From Eustoma russellianum (taxonomy: Eukaryota > Streptophyta > Magnoliopsida > Gentianales > Gentianaceae), in assembly GCA_036186865.1 (NCBI GenBank), contig AP025047.1, forward strand, positions 24,231,056-24,295,055: 64,000 nt of DNA, in the 5' to 3' direction. The notes beneath the pieces are model-generated. The model was given only the letters and a program-made list of their open reading frames with translations, had not been told where the DNA came from and searched no databases. The translations under genes were made by a program, and so were the position numbers. Shown piece by piece: positions 45,089 through 57,885 of the stretch. Numbering within the stretch: the first letter of the stretch is position 1; the number at the start of each line of letters is the position of its first letter.

Positions 45089-45720
45089 ATGATCGAATTC
45101 ACGGATGAGGATATTACATCATTGGCGGCTCTATATCGTTTCACTCTTGTTGGAACATTTTGGTATGGTCGACCACCTATGGCCACGATCAAAGCGGCTG
45201 TCGATCGCATTGGCTTTAAAGAGATGATAAGGCTTGGTCTTCTTGATTCCTCTCACATATTAATCCATTTTGATGAAAATAAGGATTTTCTGCAATGCTT
45301 TTCGTGTCGAAATTGGATTATTGTCGGTCGGCATATGTGGGTCACAAAATGGACGCCGAACTATGATCCTAAAGTTGAGGTTCCCTATTGTTCCATTATG
45401 GGTTGCCTGGCCCAGACATCCTGTGCATTTTCATCTGCAGGATGCTCTCTTCCAGATTGGCAGGATGTCCGGAACCCCTGTGAAGCTTGATACTGCTACT
45501 TCAGCGGTTCTTCACCCATCGGTTGTGCGTCTTTGTGTTGAGATTGATGTTTCAAAGGAATTACCCACGCGCGTCTTTATTCAGGGATCTCTCGTTTAAT
45601 TTCTCAAACGGTTGTTTATGAGGATCTCCCATCATATTGTACACAATGCTTTAGGTTGGGACATGCTGCAGCTGCACGTGGTGAGGAGGTATCAAATGAT
45701 AAATCTGATGCAGTAGTTGG
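45089..45720 (+). pseudogene. LINE ORF1 (DUF4283 and CCHC knuckle)
   Basis: From ATG 45089 the frame gives a DUF4283-like domain: LVGTFWYGRPPMATIKAAVD, then LLDSSHILIHFDENKDFLQC and MWVTKWTPNYDPKVE. A frame slip near 45390-45400 moves it to another frame (PLWVAWPRHPVHFH, GTPVKLDTATSAVLHPSVVR, LCVEIDVSKELP). Farther on is a decayed knuckle (YCTQCFRLGHAAAAR; last Cys replaced by Arg) near 45635-45680. ORF1 proteins bind LINE RNA. The frame 45721-46340 is low in recognisable content (a Pro/Ser-rich linker). Confidence 0.8.
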
Positions 45721-46347
45721 ATAACCTACTAGAAAGATTGTTCGGCCAGCACGCCCATATGCCTCTAAGGAACAAACTCAGCGTTGGACACCCAAAAAGA
45801 ATCATGAAATATCTGATGGTCAGGCTACTATTTCTTGTATGCCGATCTCGCAGAATCCGCAACCTATTGCAACGGACACACCATCCCTACCGGACACAGT
45901 CCCTAATATGGATGTTCATCCAACCACTCTCTTGCAGCCTCCTCCCGTTTCTTATGTACAAGATCTTTCACAGCTTCAGGGTATTGATGATGGTGTAATT
46001 AGTGATTCACCAGCATGCTCCGATTGAAACTTATTCTGTATCTGATAGTGAGCTGGAGGTTGTCATTGATCTCCAGCGGCATTATCCTGAGGATGATATA
46101 AATGAGGGCATTCTTAATTTCATTCGTAATCAGGTCCACACAGTTGTATCTGCCAGTATGCTTTCATGCCGGGATGGTGGAAGCATGTCGCAACTGCCCA
46201 CCCTGCTAGATCTCTCAGAAGGTAGGGGTGATCTTGTAGTGCATCCTAAATTCTTACATCGCTCATAGAAGGCTATCCCCCCACTTCGCCAAGGCTAACA
46301 CATTCTCGTGCTACTCATGTCTCAAGCTCCGTCAACTTATTATCACA

Positions 46348-47030
46348 ATGAAGGTTTTGATGTGGAACGTCCGAGGTATTTGTACCTCCGCTGATCGAAT
46401 TTTATCATTAATTCAAAGGTATAATACACGTTTACTTGTGGTGATTGAGCCAAAGTCATGTGATTCAGTTTTGATTTCATATCGTTTGGCTTTGGTTTTT
46501 TGCATGCTGGCTCTGCATGTGATTGACATATTTGGGTTTTTTTTGGAGAGATTCGGTGCTTTCACTGGAGGGATATATGCATGGGATCCAGAATATCTCT
46601 CACAAATATAGATGGTTAGTTACAGGTGATGTTGTTTGGTGCACATCCGTCTATGGCTTATAATCGGTGGCTGCTCGTCGTCCATTGTGGGCTGATCTTA
46701 TGCATTTTCAAAACGCTATCGATATCCCCTCGCTGTTGGGGGTGATTTCAATACGTTTCTTACTCAAGATGAACACAAGGGCAGATCAGCACCAGCTCCA
46801 CGCTCTTTAGTGGATTTCAACTCTTGCGTCGCCACTTGCTCGCTTCAGTCTATTCCTTATCAGGGTTTGCCTTTTATTGGTGTGATGGATGGGGTCTTGG
46901 TCGGTTATGGAGACGTCTGGACTGCTTCATGTGTTCGTAAGCCTTTTATGATATTTTTGCAAAGGACCATTCTCAGCATCTTAGTAGGGCGACGTCAGAT
47001 CATGCGCCCATTTTTCTGCAGTGCACGCCA
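46348..47030 (+). pseudogene. LINE ORF2 endonuclease (EEP) domain
   Basis: ATG 46348 opens MKVLMWNVRGI, the usual ORF2 start with the metal-binding Asn. The catalytic Glu follows in VVIEPKSCD. After frame breaks, GDFNTFLTQDEHKG (about 46740) and SRATSDHAPIFLQC (about 46980-47025, the SDH motif) are seen. These are the apurinic-like endonuclease motifs that nick target DNA for LINE insertion. Several stops interrupt the domain. Confidence 0.85.
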
Positions 47031-47339
47031 GATGCTAATGCAAGCATTGCTTCCTTTCGGTATTTAGACTCTGGACTTCTCATGCAGATTTTGATCTTTT
47101 GTGCGATATAACTGGCAGTCCTTTTCAGCTATTAACGGGATGTGAGGTTTTTGTGATAAACTACGGCAACTTAAATCAGCCTTGCGCCGTTGGAACAAAG
47201 ACGTATTTGGTAATATCTTTGATACTGTTGCCCTAGCCAAAACTGAGGCTATCAGAAGGGAACGGGACTATGATGCTAACCCCTCAGATAGCACGCAGGC
47301 TGAGTATCATCGGAATACTGCACTTTTGCACCAAGCATA

Positions 47340-48830
47340 GTCGCAGGCTTTCTTGTACTGGAAACAGAAGGAAAATATAAAGTGGTTACGTGAGGAAGAG
47401 GCGAATACAACATTTCACCATCAGACGGTGACGGATAGGCGATGTCGGGAGTGTATTCATCGGATTCTTGGGGAAGATGGGGTTGTGAGTCAGTCTTTAC
47501 AGGCTATTGAAGCTGAGGTTGTGCGCTATTATCAGGCATTGTTTAGTGGTGAACCTACTTATCAGCATGAGTTCATACTTCAGCATATACTCTGTCTTCT
47601 CTCAGAGGAAAATAACACATTTTTGTTGTCTATGCCCACGCTTCAAGAGATAAAGCAGATTGTTTGGGATCTCAGTCCCACCAGTGTTGCGGGTCCGGAT
47701 GGCTTTCCAGGTCCTTTTATCCTCATTTTTGGTGCATCATTCACCTTGATGCACACAAGGCTATCCAAGAATTCTTTCTGGGTGTTCATGTTCTGAGACC
47801 GATGTCATCTGCACTCATTACATTGGTTCCTGAAGTGGCTAATCCTCAATATTTTGTGGAATTCTGACCGATATGTTTGACAAATCCTCTATCTAAGGTT
47901 GTCACACGCTTAATTTCTACACGGTTGTCTTTGCTTATTCCTGGGCTTATATCTCCAGGACAAGCGGGTTTCATGAAGGGCAGGGGAATCACAAAGCATA
48001 TTTTTTTAGCAAATGAAATGATCCATGTCATGGATAGACCAGCAAGTGGTGGCCACATGCTGATCAAATTGGATATGGCCAAAGCATTTGGTAAGGTATG
48101 TTGGGTTTATCTTCAGAAACTGTTTTTCAAGATAGGATTTATGCCTTGGTTCGTTCGTCTTATTGTTAATAATGTTGCAGCAACCATGTTGTTAGTGTTG
48201 ATTAATGGCAAACCAATCGGGTTTTTCATAATGGGCGTGGAGAAAAACAAGGGAATCCTCTCGACCCTCTTTTATTTATTCTTGCATCTGAGGGATTTTC
48301 GCGGGGATTAAATGCACTAATGAATTTAGGATTACTGAGGGGGTTTCAAGCAGGTCGTATTCTATGTGTCTCCTATCAGGGTTTCGCAGATGATTTGGTG
48401 ATCTTTTTAAACGACATGCAATCTGGTAAAATTCAGGGCTTTTCTGGAGGCATATCAACAGACTATCCAGGAAACTCGTAAATTATCACAAAAGTCAAGT
48501 TGTGGCCAGTTTGGGGGCATCCGGGCCGCGAGCATCGCGCACATTGGGTATGCGACTGGCTGTGCTTCCCATCGAATACCTTGGGTCAGTTTTGTATAAG
48601 GGGATAACTCGTGCAAGTTACTGTGTCTCTTTACTTAAGCATTTTGATGCAAAGCGTAATGCTTGGTCGTCCAAATTACTCAGCACTGCTAGGGGTCTAA
48701 TACTTATCCGCCATGTACTCTGTTCTATTCCTGCGCACATCATTGCAAGTTCAAGGCTCCCTCAGATTATTATAGGCGAATTAAACTACAAAATGGCAGC
48801 TTTTTTGTGGAATGGCTGACACCATTGAAT
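47340..48830 (+). pseudogene. LINE ORF2 reverse transcriptase
   Basis: The linker frame WLREEEANTTFHHQTVTDRR leads into RT: SVAGPDGFPG (motif 0/1), PLSKVVTRLISTRL, GQAGFMKGRGI, and GGHMLIKLDMAKAFGKVCW, where the usual Asp after AF is Gly. The catalytic box FADDLVIFLND (FADD at 48383-48394) is intact. The thumb/connection part is open at 48502-48819 with LAVLPIEYLGSVLYKG. Stops near 47796 and 47868 and several frame changes inactivate it. Confidence 0.9.
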
Positions 48831-48949
48831 CACTTTAGATTCGGTTTGTAGACCAGTTGAGGTCGGCAAACTTGGGATACAAAGCCTCTCAGCTCTCCAG
48901 TAGGCTTATGATTGTCAGATTTGGTGGAACTATCACAATATGCATTCAC

Positions 48950-50264
48950 TAAAGTGTCCCGTCCTGAACCCTAGGGTCAGAATCGGTACGCTCGTTGTAT
49001 TCTGCTAAGGGATATACAAGGCGTCTGTACGAATCCTTGCACTTATCAAAACGACAGAGTATTCGATTGCGGAAGCGAAATAAATCAACTCAAACCCTAA
49101 ATCGAAAGTAAAATCAATAAACCATAAGTAGTCAACGTCAAGTCAAAATCTCCTAAATCACATCGTAAGATGCGTAACATAAAATCCCTAAACTAAGTCC
49201 TCAAATGAAATAATAAATAAAATAGAACTTCTCTAGTCCTCAGTCGTCAGTCTCCAATCAATCTCTATGAGTCCCAGTGAGCACACTCAGAGTCTTCTCC
49301 AACACATATGTAGTCGTACCCTGAATTGTCTGCAACAAAACATAATGAACGGTGTGAGCCACAAAAACGTCACACAGTAGGTACCCTGTCTGCATCGACC
49401 CTGTGAGATCATACATACTAGGACAGTAGTGAAATACATATAAGTACGGTGATGCAAAAATAGACTGTCCACGTTTTCACAAATACGTATAACGGTCATA
49501 ACTTCTTAAAACAATCAAAACACATAATCATGCGAAATGAGCGTGAAATGCAATGTCACATACGTGATGCATGATAACCTACATTCTCAGAAGCATTCAT
49601 CTTATCGTGCAATGCATGACCCCAGGACCTAACAGAACAGAACGGAACGGAACAGATCAGATATGCGACTTAGGTCTCGCATATCCTAACAGAACCAAAC
49701 GGAACGGAACAAAATGTATATGCAATGTCGTGATGCATGAATGCACAGAAATCACCTACGGAATCCTTCATTTACTTTCCTTTTTCCTTTTCTTTCTCCT
49801 TTTCCTTCTCTTTTTCTTTTTTCCTTTTCCTTTTCTTTTCTTTCTCTTTTTCCTTTTCCTTACCTTCCTGCACCCTCGGTTCTTCTCCGTGAAATATTCC
49901 TTCTGACTTTCCCTGCAATTCCAACTTCCTGTTTTTCGTGCAATTCCCCCTTCCCTCACCCTCTCCCTCCCTCACTCCAACCCCCTGGCTCACCCCCCCC
50001 TCCAGCCGCACCCCTCCTCTCCACCCACACCCCCTAGCCCGCACCACCCTCAGCGCCCACACCACCCCCTCTAGTCAGCCCCCCCTAGCGCACCACCCCC
50101 TCCAGTCAGCCCCCCCTCAGCCGCACTCCTTCAATCCGGCAGCACGTGGCTATAGTCCTCCACCACCGGCCACGCGCTGCCGTGACCAACACCTCTTCTT
50201 CCGATTCCTTCGTTCGTATATACAAAAAAATACAATCTTTTTCAAGTACTTCAACGAAAATAGC

Positions 50265-50316
<52 letters not shown>

Positions 50317-50739
50317 CGATCATACATATGGATATACAATTCATCTCATACACCTATAATCTAATAATCAAACACCTATACAATCATAAATACTAATGCA
50401 CGATCTCGTTTTCGTATGGAAATTAAAGATTATAGTTTTACATTCAAAGGATGTGAAGGAGGCACCTACCTGGCAATTACTACGCGGTTGACTGGTTGAT
50501 GGAGGCGGTGGTACTCCTCCCCAAAACTGGCGGTTTTGGTTTTGGAAGCAAGAAGAAAGTCGTTCTTTTCTTCTCTCTGTGAATGCGGCTGTGTGTTTTT
50601 GTGAGAGGAGGAGGAGATTTCACGTGATTAAATAGAAATTTGATTAGGCTTTAGGAAAAATTTCCTAATCAAATTAGGTTTAGTAATTAATTAACCTAAA
50701 CACCCCTTTTTACCCTTATTAAAAAAATGGGATATAACA
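48950..50739 (-). repeat. LARD-C 3' LTR (left copy)
   Basis: The LTR is about 1790 bp. Its left end reads TAAAGTGTCCCG where the other copies read TGTAGCGTCC, and its right end is GATATAACA. It contains hairpin and GGAAC/TTCCG-type pentamers (49627-49715), a TTTTCC-rich tract (49775-49862), a C-rich run (49935-50150), and a (TA)n run (50270-50312). Confidence 0.9.
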
Positions 50740-50774
50740 TTCTCCCCCTATAAAAAGTTTCGTCCTCGAAACTT
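50740..50774 (-). other. LARD-C polypurine tract and inverted repeat
   Basis: Plus strand TTCTCCCCCTATA at the LTR edge is the tract read in reverse. AAGTTTCG-TCCT-CGAAACTT at 50755-50774 is the shared inverted repeat. Confidence 0.85.
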
Positions 50775-53619
50775 GTGTGTTACGAAATCAATAACTTAGT
50801 ATAGTCCCACATAATTCATTTACCTAGATATGACCAAACCTAGTATCCCTTGCGTATTAGGATCTGTTACCCATTTCACTTCCTCGATAGACGACTAAGT
50901 CCTCAAATCATTCAGTGTGTATATACAGAAGGTAATCTTTAAATCAATTGTCCTTCGCCTGATAGATCGTAACCTATTCTTTCTATAGTTCTTAAATCAA
51001 CCTTAAGGGTATCGTCACTATACTGGCTTCATAACTTAATCGTTGGTTTATATCGTACTTATATTTGCTATCATCAGCAACCCTCGAAAATCAGTTATTA
51101 GGTGTAGTACAATCTTTAACTTAATGCCTTGCTCACAAGACTCATCCCTGAAGCTATATGTATTTTTCGGAATACGTTGTACTCTAGTACGATTTAATTT
51201 AGTTATCTCTGGCATCTCATAAGATGATCTACTCCTTATAGGGTTCAATCCTTACTTGATTCTCTATAATTAGTACTTACAAACTTCCACTTATACCACT
51301 TGGCGTGTATCATTCAGCTTATTGCAATCTATAATACGGTATTCTTAAACTTATCACATATGATCCATCCCCTAGATAATTAACCATACTAGCATCCTTT
51401 TGGGTTTACCAATATGGTAACTGTTACCCTTTCTTAAAACAACCAAGTTTCAAAATCAGTTCTTATATACTTACGAACTAGCTCAATGATCATGTTCTTA
51501 ATTTCTCGGAGATATATCAGCAGCCTAATATACGAAATATGTGTATGGACATATTTTTCTTCAAGTTAAAAGAAAAGTGGCTTACGTAGCTATAGTTCTG
51601 AATATAGCTTTAACTATTTAAAATATTACACCTTCTAATTTTGTAAACACAAAACTCAAAGTATCCTAGATTTGTTTTCGCAACACGATATCTCAAATGA
51701 TCATTTTAAAAACGATAATATAACTTTTTTGCAAGCCATTTTGGTAAACATTACGTCAAACAGTTGAAAACTTAATAATGTAAGGTTTTAAGAAACGATT
51801 TAAATATGGTACCTTCTGTTTTCTGTAACAAGTATATATCTTGATAGCTATTTTTCCCCCACAAAAGTTAAGCCCATTGCAAGCGGATAAATAACTTCAA
51901 AAATATTTAAACGGTTAAACTGCATGCGATATCGATAGTCGTCAAATTAAATTAATTTTGACTAAAAAATAGATGTAACAAAAACAGGAATTTTAAATAT
52001 TCTGCAAGAAATATATATAAACACATCATTTTTGCAAGAACCTCAATATTTTAAAAGTTTTTCCCTTTTCAAGGTCATCAAAAGAATTGCAAATTTTATT
52101 ATGCCGATTTACAAGTACGAAAAAAAATTAGCTTCGTATTGTTTAGTAGACTATATAAAGAAATGAGACTCAATAAGTATTTTCAAAAATAAAATGTCTT
52201 TTGAAGTCCCTGTAAAATATAGGTATAACTCAATGTACGTGCTTATATAAAATATTTATCTGCTAGAGAAACAATAGTCCAATATTTCGTATAATTTCTA
52301 TAATCCATCCTTATTCTCAAATGAACAATATGTCTATGTATCATTTCTTATAAGTCTAACATTTGCCTACTATGATAAAATATCTCACTTAAATTGTCCA
52401 ATCCTCACATGGCACACTAAATATTTATCGACTTAAGGTGTTCTAATTCACCACACTTCCGCGCGCCATACTAATCCACTGTATTTCTTTACTTGGTTTT
52501 TTTTGAACCGCTAATTATCCTAGTTAAATCTCACCCGAACAAGCAACCACTACTGGTTCATGCTTACTCTATTTTAATTCAAGCCTACTAGATTCAAACC
52601 AAATGTTCCGATGTCAACACTTAACCCAAAATTTTGTAACGATATAGTATTCCAAGGCACATAGTATAGTCAATTCTAGCATGTCGCTATTGTTCAATCC
52701 ATCTAATAAGACTAATATCGTCGACCTATTTTGATTACCCGACATTCAACATCTTAACCCTAGACTATGAATTCCTATGTACAATATCCTTAACTAAACT
52801 CTACTGATTATGACGGTAATCGTTATTTAGTTTCTACCATTCTACTATAAATCATCTCTTAGTATTTATCATACTATTATAATTCATTTCTTAGTAGCTA
52901 TGGTCCCAACTTAGACCTAAGCCTGCTTTGATTTTACCGTCCAAGTAAGGATATGGACCCGCTTTACTTTACCCTAATGGTACTGAGTACCATGTTACAG
53001 TTATAGTAAGGCAGCCTGAGTTACGGCCAGACCTATTAATATGTCAACTAACGTTTGTAGTGTGGTATTTTGGTTAATATTGTAATTCATTCAAATCAAT
53101 TATATAGTAGGGTCACTAAGATCATGGCTTAGAGAGTTACGATTAACCTTAGATAAGGGAGAATTGTATGGGATATCCTAGGTATACGTGTTTCAAAACC
53201 GATCAACTTCTTAAGTTTAGGATCATAATTTGTTTCTAGGATTGTTCTTAACATCATCATTTCTTGAGTCTAAGATCATGTCTTATTTCCAAATCATAAT
53301 TAGTACATAATCAACACTTATTACTAAATCAGTACTTATGTCTAAAGTCAACTCTTAATCGAGATCGTTACTTATGTCTAAAGTCAACTCTTATGCTAGA
53401 TTGTTACTTATGTCTAAGTTCGTGACTTATGTTCAGGATCATAGCATATAACTGAGATCCGTACTTATGTTAATTATCATCGCTTATGTTCAAATCATCA
53501 ATTATGTCTAAGATTGTGACTTAGATGAAGAATCGTAACTTATTTTCTAATATCATGGCCTAATTGTACATTTTCGCCGTGCCTCTAGAGCCATGCTCTG
53601 AAGGTCGTACTGTCGGCAC

Positions 53620-53896
53620 TTAATACCTCTTGAACTCATTCTGAAATTAGATCCAAGTGATCGGCGGTGTCAGTTGTGCTGCGCCTGTGCCACCACTCCT
53701 CTGCATCCACTTGTAGAAGAATCTCAAGTCCAAGTGCGGTGGCGATGGAGCTTGTGGCTGCTGATGTTGTTGCACCAAAGCTTGGGCCATGTCCAGTAGT
53801 GCGTCGGTCAGGGCATAGGGAAGCACGACCTGCGGTGGAGCCCTATTCTCAGAGTGGTTCCCTTTGTCGTTCCTACCGTTATCTTCTTGGTGGCAT
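53620..53896 (-). pseudogene. Decayed gag fragment, LARD-C copy 1
   Basis: On the minus strand, a CAT-derived ATG at 53896 precedes a frame with stops giving QQHQQPQAP-like Gln/Pro sequence, then LDLRFFYKWMQRSGG and TPPITWI-stop-FQNEFKRYY. It matches the LARD-A and LARD-B gag pieces. The plus-strand ORF at 53667-53990 is its antisense shadow. Confidence 0.55.
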
Positions 53897-54216
53897 GTTT
53901 GCTACGACAAGGAAAATTTCAATTTTTTTTTGTTGTCAGCATTTGAAGAAGTATATAAATCTAAAAGAAATGCAGGAGACAGGCATATAGGGAAAGTAAA
54001 ACAAAAATAGAAGTGAACGATGCCGCCAACCCGATCATCACTTAGTCTAAATCAAACTATTTCTAAGGTCAAACTTAGTCTTAGGTCACAACTTAGTCTA
54101 TTATCAAACTTAGTCTAAGATCAAACTTACATCTATGATCAGAACTTAAATCTAGAATCATCTCTTACGCCTAAGATCATTTCTTAATTCGATGTTTCCG
54201 CTGTAGATCTAGAGCC

Positions 54217-54234
54217 TCGGGCTCTATTGCCACC
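54217..54234 (-). other. Altered primer site, LARD-C copy 1
   Basis: At the position of the usual TGGTATCAGAGCCC, the element strand reads TGGCAATAGAGCCC. Flanks (CTCTAGATC... side) match LARD-A exactly. The second copy at 57870-57885 has the same change. Confidence 0.75.
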
Positions 54235-54583
54235 TGTAGCGTCCCGTCCCAAACCCTAGGGTCAGAACCAGTACGCCCGCCGTATTCCGCTAAGGAATAT
54301 GCAATGCGTCAGTACAAATCCTTGCACTTATCAAAACGATAGAGTATTCGATTGCAGAAGCAAAATAAATCAACTCAAACCCTAAATCGTATTCATAAAC
54401 CAAAAGTAGACAACGTCAAGTCAAAATCTCCTAAACGACATCGTAAGATGCGTCACATGAAATCCCTAAACTAAGTCCTCAAATGAAATAATAAATAAAA
54501 TAGAACTTCTCTAGTCCTCGGTCGTCAGTCTCCAATCAATCTCTATGAGTCCCAGTAAGCCCACTCAGAGTCTTCTCCAACCC
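54235..54583 (-). repeat. Partial LTR within LARD-C
   Basis: 349 bp matching the LTR end adjoining the primer site (TGTAGCGTCCCG on the plus strand) up to TCTTCTCCAACCCA. It then switches abruptly to interior sequence (AAGTAATCTTTAAATC, like 50928). The rest of the LTR is missing, so this is a recombination junction. Confidence 0.88.
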
Positions 54584-57500
54584 AAAGTAATCTTTAAATC
54601 AATTGTCCTCTGCCTGATAGATCGTAATCTATTCTTTCTATAGTTCTTGAATCAACCTTAAGGGTATCGTCACTATACTGGCTTCATAACTTAATCGTCG
54701 GTTTATATCGTACTTATATTTGTTATCATGAGCAACCCTCTAAAATAAGTTCTTAGGTGTAGTACAATCTTTAACTTAATTCCTTGCTCACAAGATTCAT
54801 CCCTGAAGTTGTATGTATTTTTCGGAATACGTTGTACTCTAGTACGATTTAATTCAGTCATTTCTAGCATCTCACAAGATGATCTAGTCCTTATAGGGTT
54901 CAATCCTTACTTGATTCTCTATAATTAGTACTTACAAACTTCCACTTATACCACTTGGCATGCATCATTCAACTTATTGCAATCTATAATACGGGATTCT
55001 TAAACTTATCACATATGATCCATCCCCTAGATAATTAACCATACTAGCATCCTTTTGTGTTTACCAATATGGTAACCGTTACACTTTCTTAAAACAACCA
55101 AGTCTTCAAAATCAGTTCTTATATACTTACGAACTAGCTCTATGATCATGCTCTTAATTTCTCGGAGATATATCAGCAGCCTAATATACGAAATATGTAT
55201 ATGGACATATTTTTCTTCAAGTTAAAAGAAAAGTAGCTTACGTAGCTATAGTTCTGAATATAGCTTTAACTATTTAAAATATTACACCTTCTAATTTTGT
55301 AAACACAAAACTCAAAGTCTCCTAGATTTGTTTTCGCAACGCGATATCTCAAATGATCATTTTAAAAACGATAATATAACTTTTTTGCAAGCCATTTTGG
55401 TAAAAATTACGTCAAACAGTTGAAAACTTAATAATATAAGGTTTTATGAAACGAGTTGAATATGGTACCTTCTGTTTTCTGTAACATGTATATATTTTTA
55501 TAGCTATTTTTTCCCCACAAAAGTTAAGCCCATCGCAAGCGGATAAATAACTTCGAAAATATTTAAACAGTTAAACTGCATGCGATATCGATAGTCGTCA
55601 AATTATATTAATTTTGACTAAAAAAATAGATGTAACAAAAACAGGAATTTTAAATATTCTGCAAGAAATATATATAAACACATCGTTTTTGCAAGAACCT
55701 CAATATTTTAAAAGTTTTTCCCTTTTCAAGGTCGTCAAAAGAATTGCAAATTTTATTATGCCGATTTACAAGTACGGAAAAAAATTAGCTTCGTATTGTT
55801 TAGTAGACTATATAAAGAAATGAGACCCAATAAGGTATTTTCAAAAATAAAATGTCTTTTGAAGTCCCTGTAAAATATAGGTATAACTCAATGTACGTGA
55901 TTATATAAAATATTTATCTGCTAGAGAAACAATAGTCCAATATTTCGTATAATTTCTATAATCCATCCTTATTCTCAAATGAACAATATGTCTATGTATC
56001 ATTTCTTATAAGTCTAACATTTGCCTACTATGATAAAATCTCTCACTTAAATTGTCCAATCCTGGCATGGCACACTAAATATTTATCGACTTAAGGTGTT
56101 CTAATTCACCACGCTTCCGCGCGCCATACTGATCCACTGTATTTCTTTACTTGGTTTTTTTTGAACCGCTAATTATCCTAGTTAAATCTCACCCGAACAA
56201 GCAACCACTACTGGTTCATGCTTACTCTATTGTAATTCAAGCCTACTAGATTCAAACCAAATGTTCCGATGTCAACACTTAACCCACAGTTTTGTAACGA
56301 TATAGTATTCCAAGGCACATACTATAGTCGATTCTCGCATGTCGCTATTGTTCAATCCTTCTAATAAGACTAATATCGTCGATCTATTTTGATTACCCGA
56401 CATTCAACAACTTAACCCTAGACTATAAATTCCTTTGTACAATATCCTTAACTAAACTCTATTGATTATGACGTCAATCGTTATTTAGTTTCTATCATTC
56501 TACTATAAATCATCTCTTAGTATTTATCATACTATCATAATTCATTTCTTAGTAGCTATGGTCCCAACTTAGACCTAAGCGTGCTTTGATGTTACCGTCC
56601 AAGTAGGGATATGGACCCGCTTTGCTTTACCCTAATGGTACTGAGTACCATGTTGCAGTTATAGTAAGGCAGCCCGAGTTACGGCCAGACCTATTAATAT
56701 GTCAACTAACGTTTGGTAGTGTGGTATTTTGGTTAATATTGTAATTCATTCAAATCAATTATATAGCAGGGTCACTAAGATCATGGCTTAGAGAGTTATG
56801 ATTAACCTTAGATAAGGGAGAATTGTATGGGATATCCTAGGTATACGTGTTTCAAAACCGATCAACTTCTTAAGTTTAGGATCATAATTAATTCTAGGAT
56901 TGTTCTTAACATAATCATTTCTTAAGTCTAAGATCATGTCTTATTTCCAAATCATAATTAGTACATAATCAACACTTATTACTAAATCAGTACTTATGTC
57001 TAAAGTCAACTCTTAATCGAGATCGTTACTTATGTCTAAAGTCAACTATTATGCTAGATTGTTACTTATGTCTAAGATCGTGACTTATTTTCAGGATCAT
57101 CCAATATAACTGAGATCAGTACTTATGTTCATCATCATCGCTTACGTTCAAATCATCACTTATGTCTAAGATTGTGACTTAGATGAAGAATCGTAACTTA
57201 TTTTCCAATATCATGGCCTAATTCTACATTTTCGCCGTGCCTCTAGAGCCATGCTCTGAAGGTCGTACTGTCGGTACTTAATACCTCTTGAACTCATTCT
57301 GAAATTAGATCCAAGTTATCGGCGGTGTCAGTTGTACTGCGCCACCACTCCTCTGCATCCACTTGTAGAAGAATCTCAAGTCCGAGTGCGGTGGCGATGG
57401 AGCTTGTGGCTGCTGATGTTGTTGCGCCACAGCTTGGGCCATGTCCGGTAGTGCGTCGGTCAGGGCCTAGGAAAGCACGACCTGTGGTGGAGCCCTATTC

Positions 57501-57885
57501 TCAGAGCGGTTCCCATTGTCGTTCCTACCGTTCTCTTCTCGGTGGCATGTTTGCTACGACAAGGACAATTTCAGTTTTTTTTGTTGTCGGCATTTCAAGA
57601 AATATATAAACCTAAAAGAAATACAGGAGAGAGGCAGATACGGAAAGTGAAACGAAAATAGATGTCAACGATGCCCCCAACCCGATCATCACTTGGTCTA
57701 AATCAAACTTATTCTAAGGTCAAACTTAGTCTTAGGTCACAACTTAGTCTATTATCAAACTTAGTCTAAGATCAAACTTACATCTATGATCAAAACTTAA
57801 ATCTAGAATCATCTCTTACGTCTAAGATCATTGCTTAATTCGATGTTCCCGCAGTAGATCTAGAGCCTCAGGCTCTATTGCCACC
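54584..57885 (-). repeat. LARD-C interior, copy 2 (tandem duplicate)
   Basis: Near-identical to 50928-54234. It has the same core block (56051-56172), arrays (56870-57220, 57690-57840), gag remnant (57275-57548) and altered primer site. It lacks the polypurine tract end. Confidence 0.9.
57275..57548 (-). pseudogene. Decayed gag fragment, LARD-C copy 2
   Basis: Duplicate of the piece at 53620-53896, with a few substitutions and a 9-bp length difference near the Gly-Thr-Gly-Ala codons. It is not a gene. Confidence 0.5.

Larger units (their letters stand above)
44775..48949 (+). mobile_element. L1-type LINE, 5' part (interrupted by LARD-C)
   Basis: ORF1 with DUF4283 and zinc knuckle, then endonuclease and reverse transcriptase, in plant L1 order. 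It is cut at 48949 by LARD-C and continues at 59579 with zf-RVT and RNase H. Many stops and frameshifts show that it is dead. The 5' end is approximate: GC-richer sequence begins near 44775 after the microsatellite. Confidence 0.88.
50775..54234 (-). repeat. LARD-C interior, copy 1
   Basis: Non-coding interior with a conserved core block at 52391-52515, short-unit arrays at 53260-53540 and 54040-54190, and a gag remnant at 53620-53896. From about 50928 on it is duplicated, almost unchanged, at 54586-57885. Confidence 0.88.

Noticed and set aside
53667..53990. Plus-strand ORF of 107 codons (and 57325-57609)
   Set aside because: Antisense shadow of the decayed gag fragments of LARD-C, duplicated with the interior.
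54235..54583. LTR fragment considered as an independent solo LTR
   Set aside because: It lacks target duplications and one LTR end, and joins interior sequence abruptly, so it is a recombination product within LARD-C.
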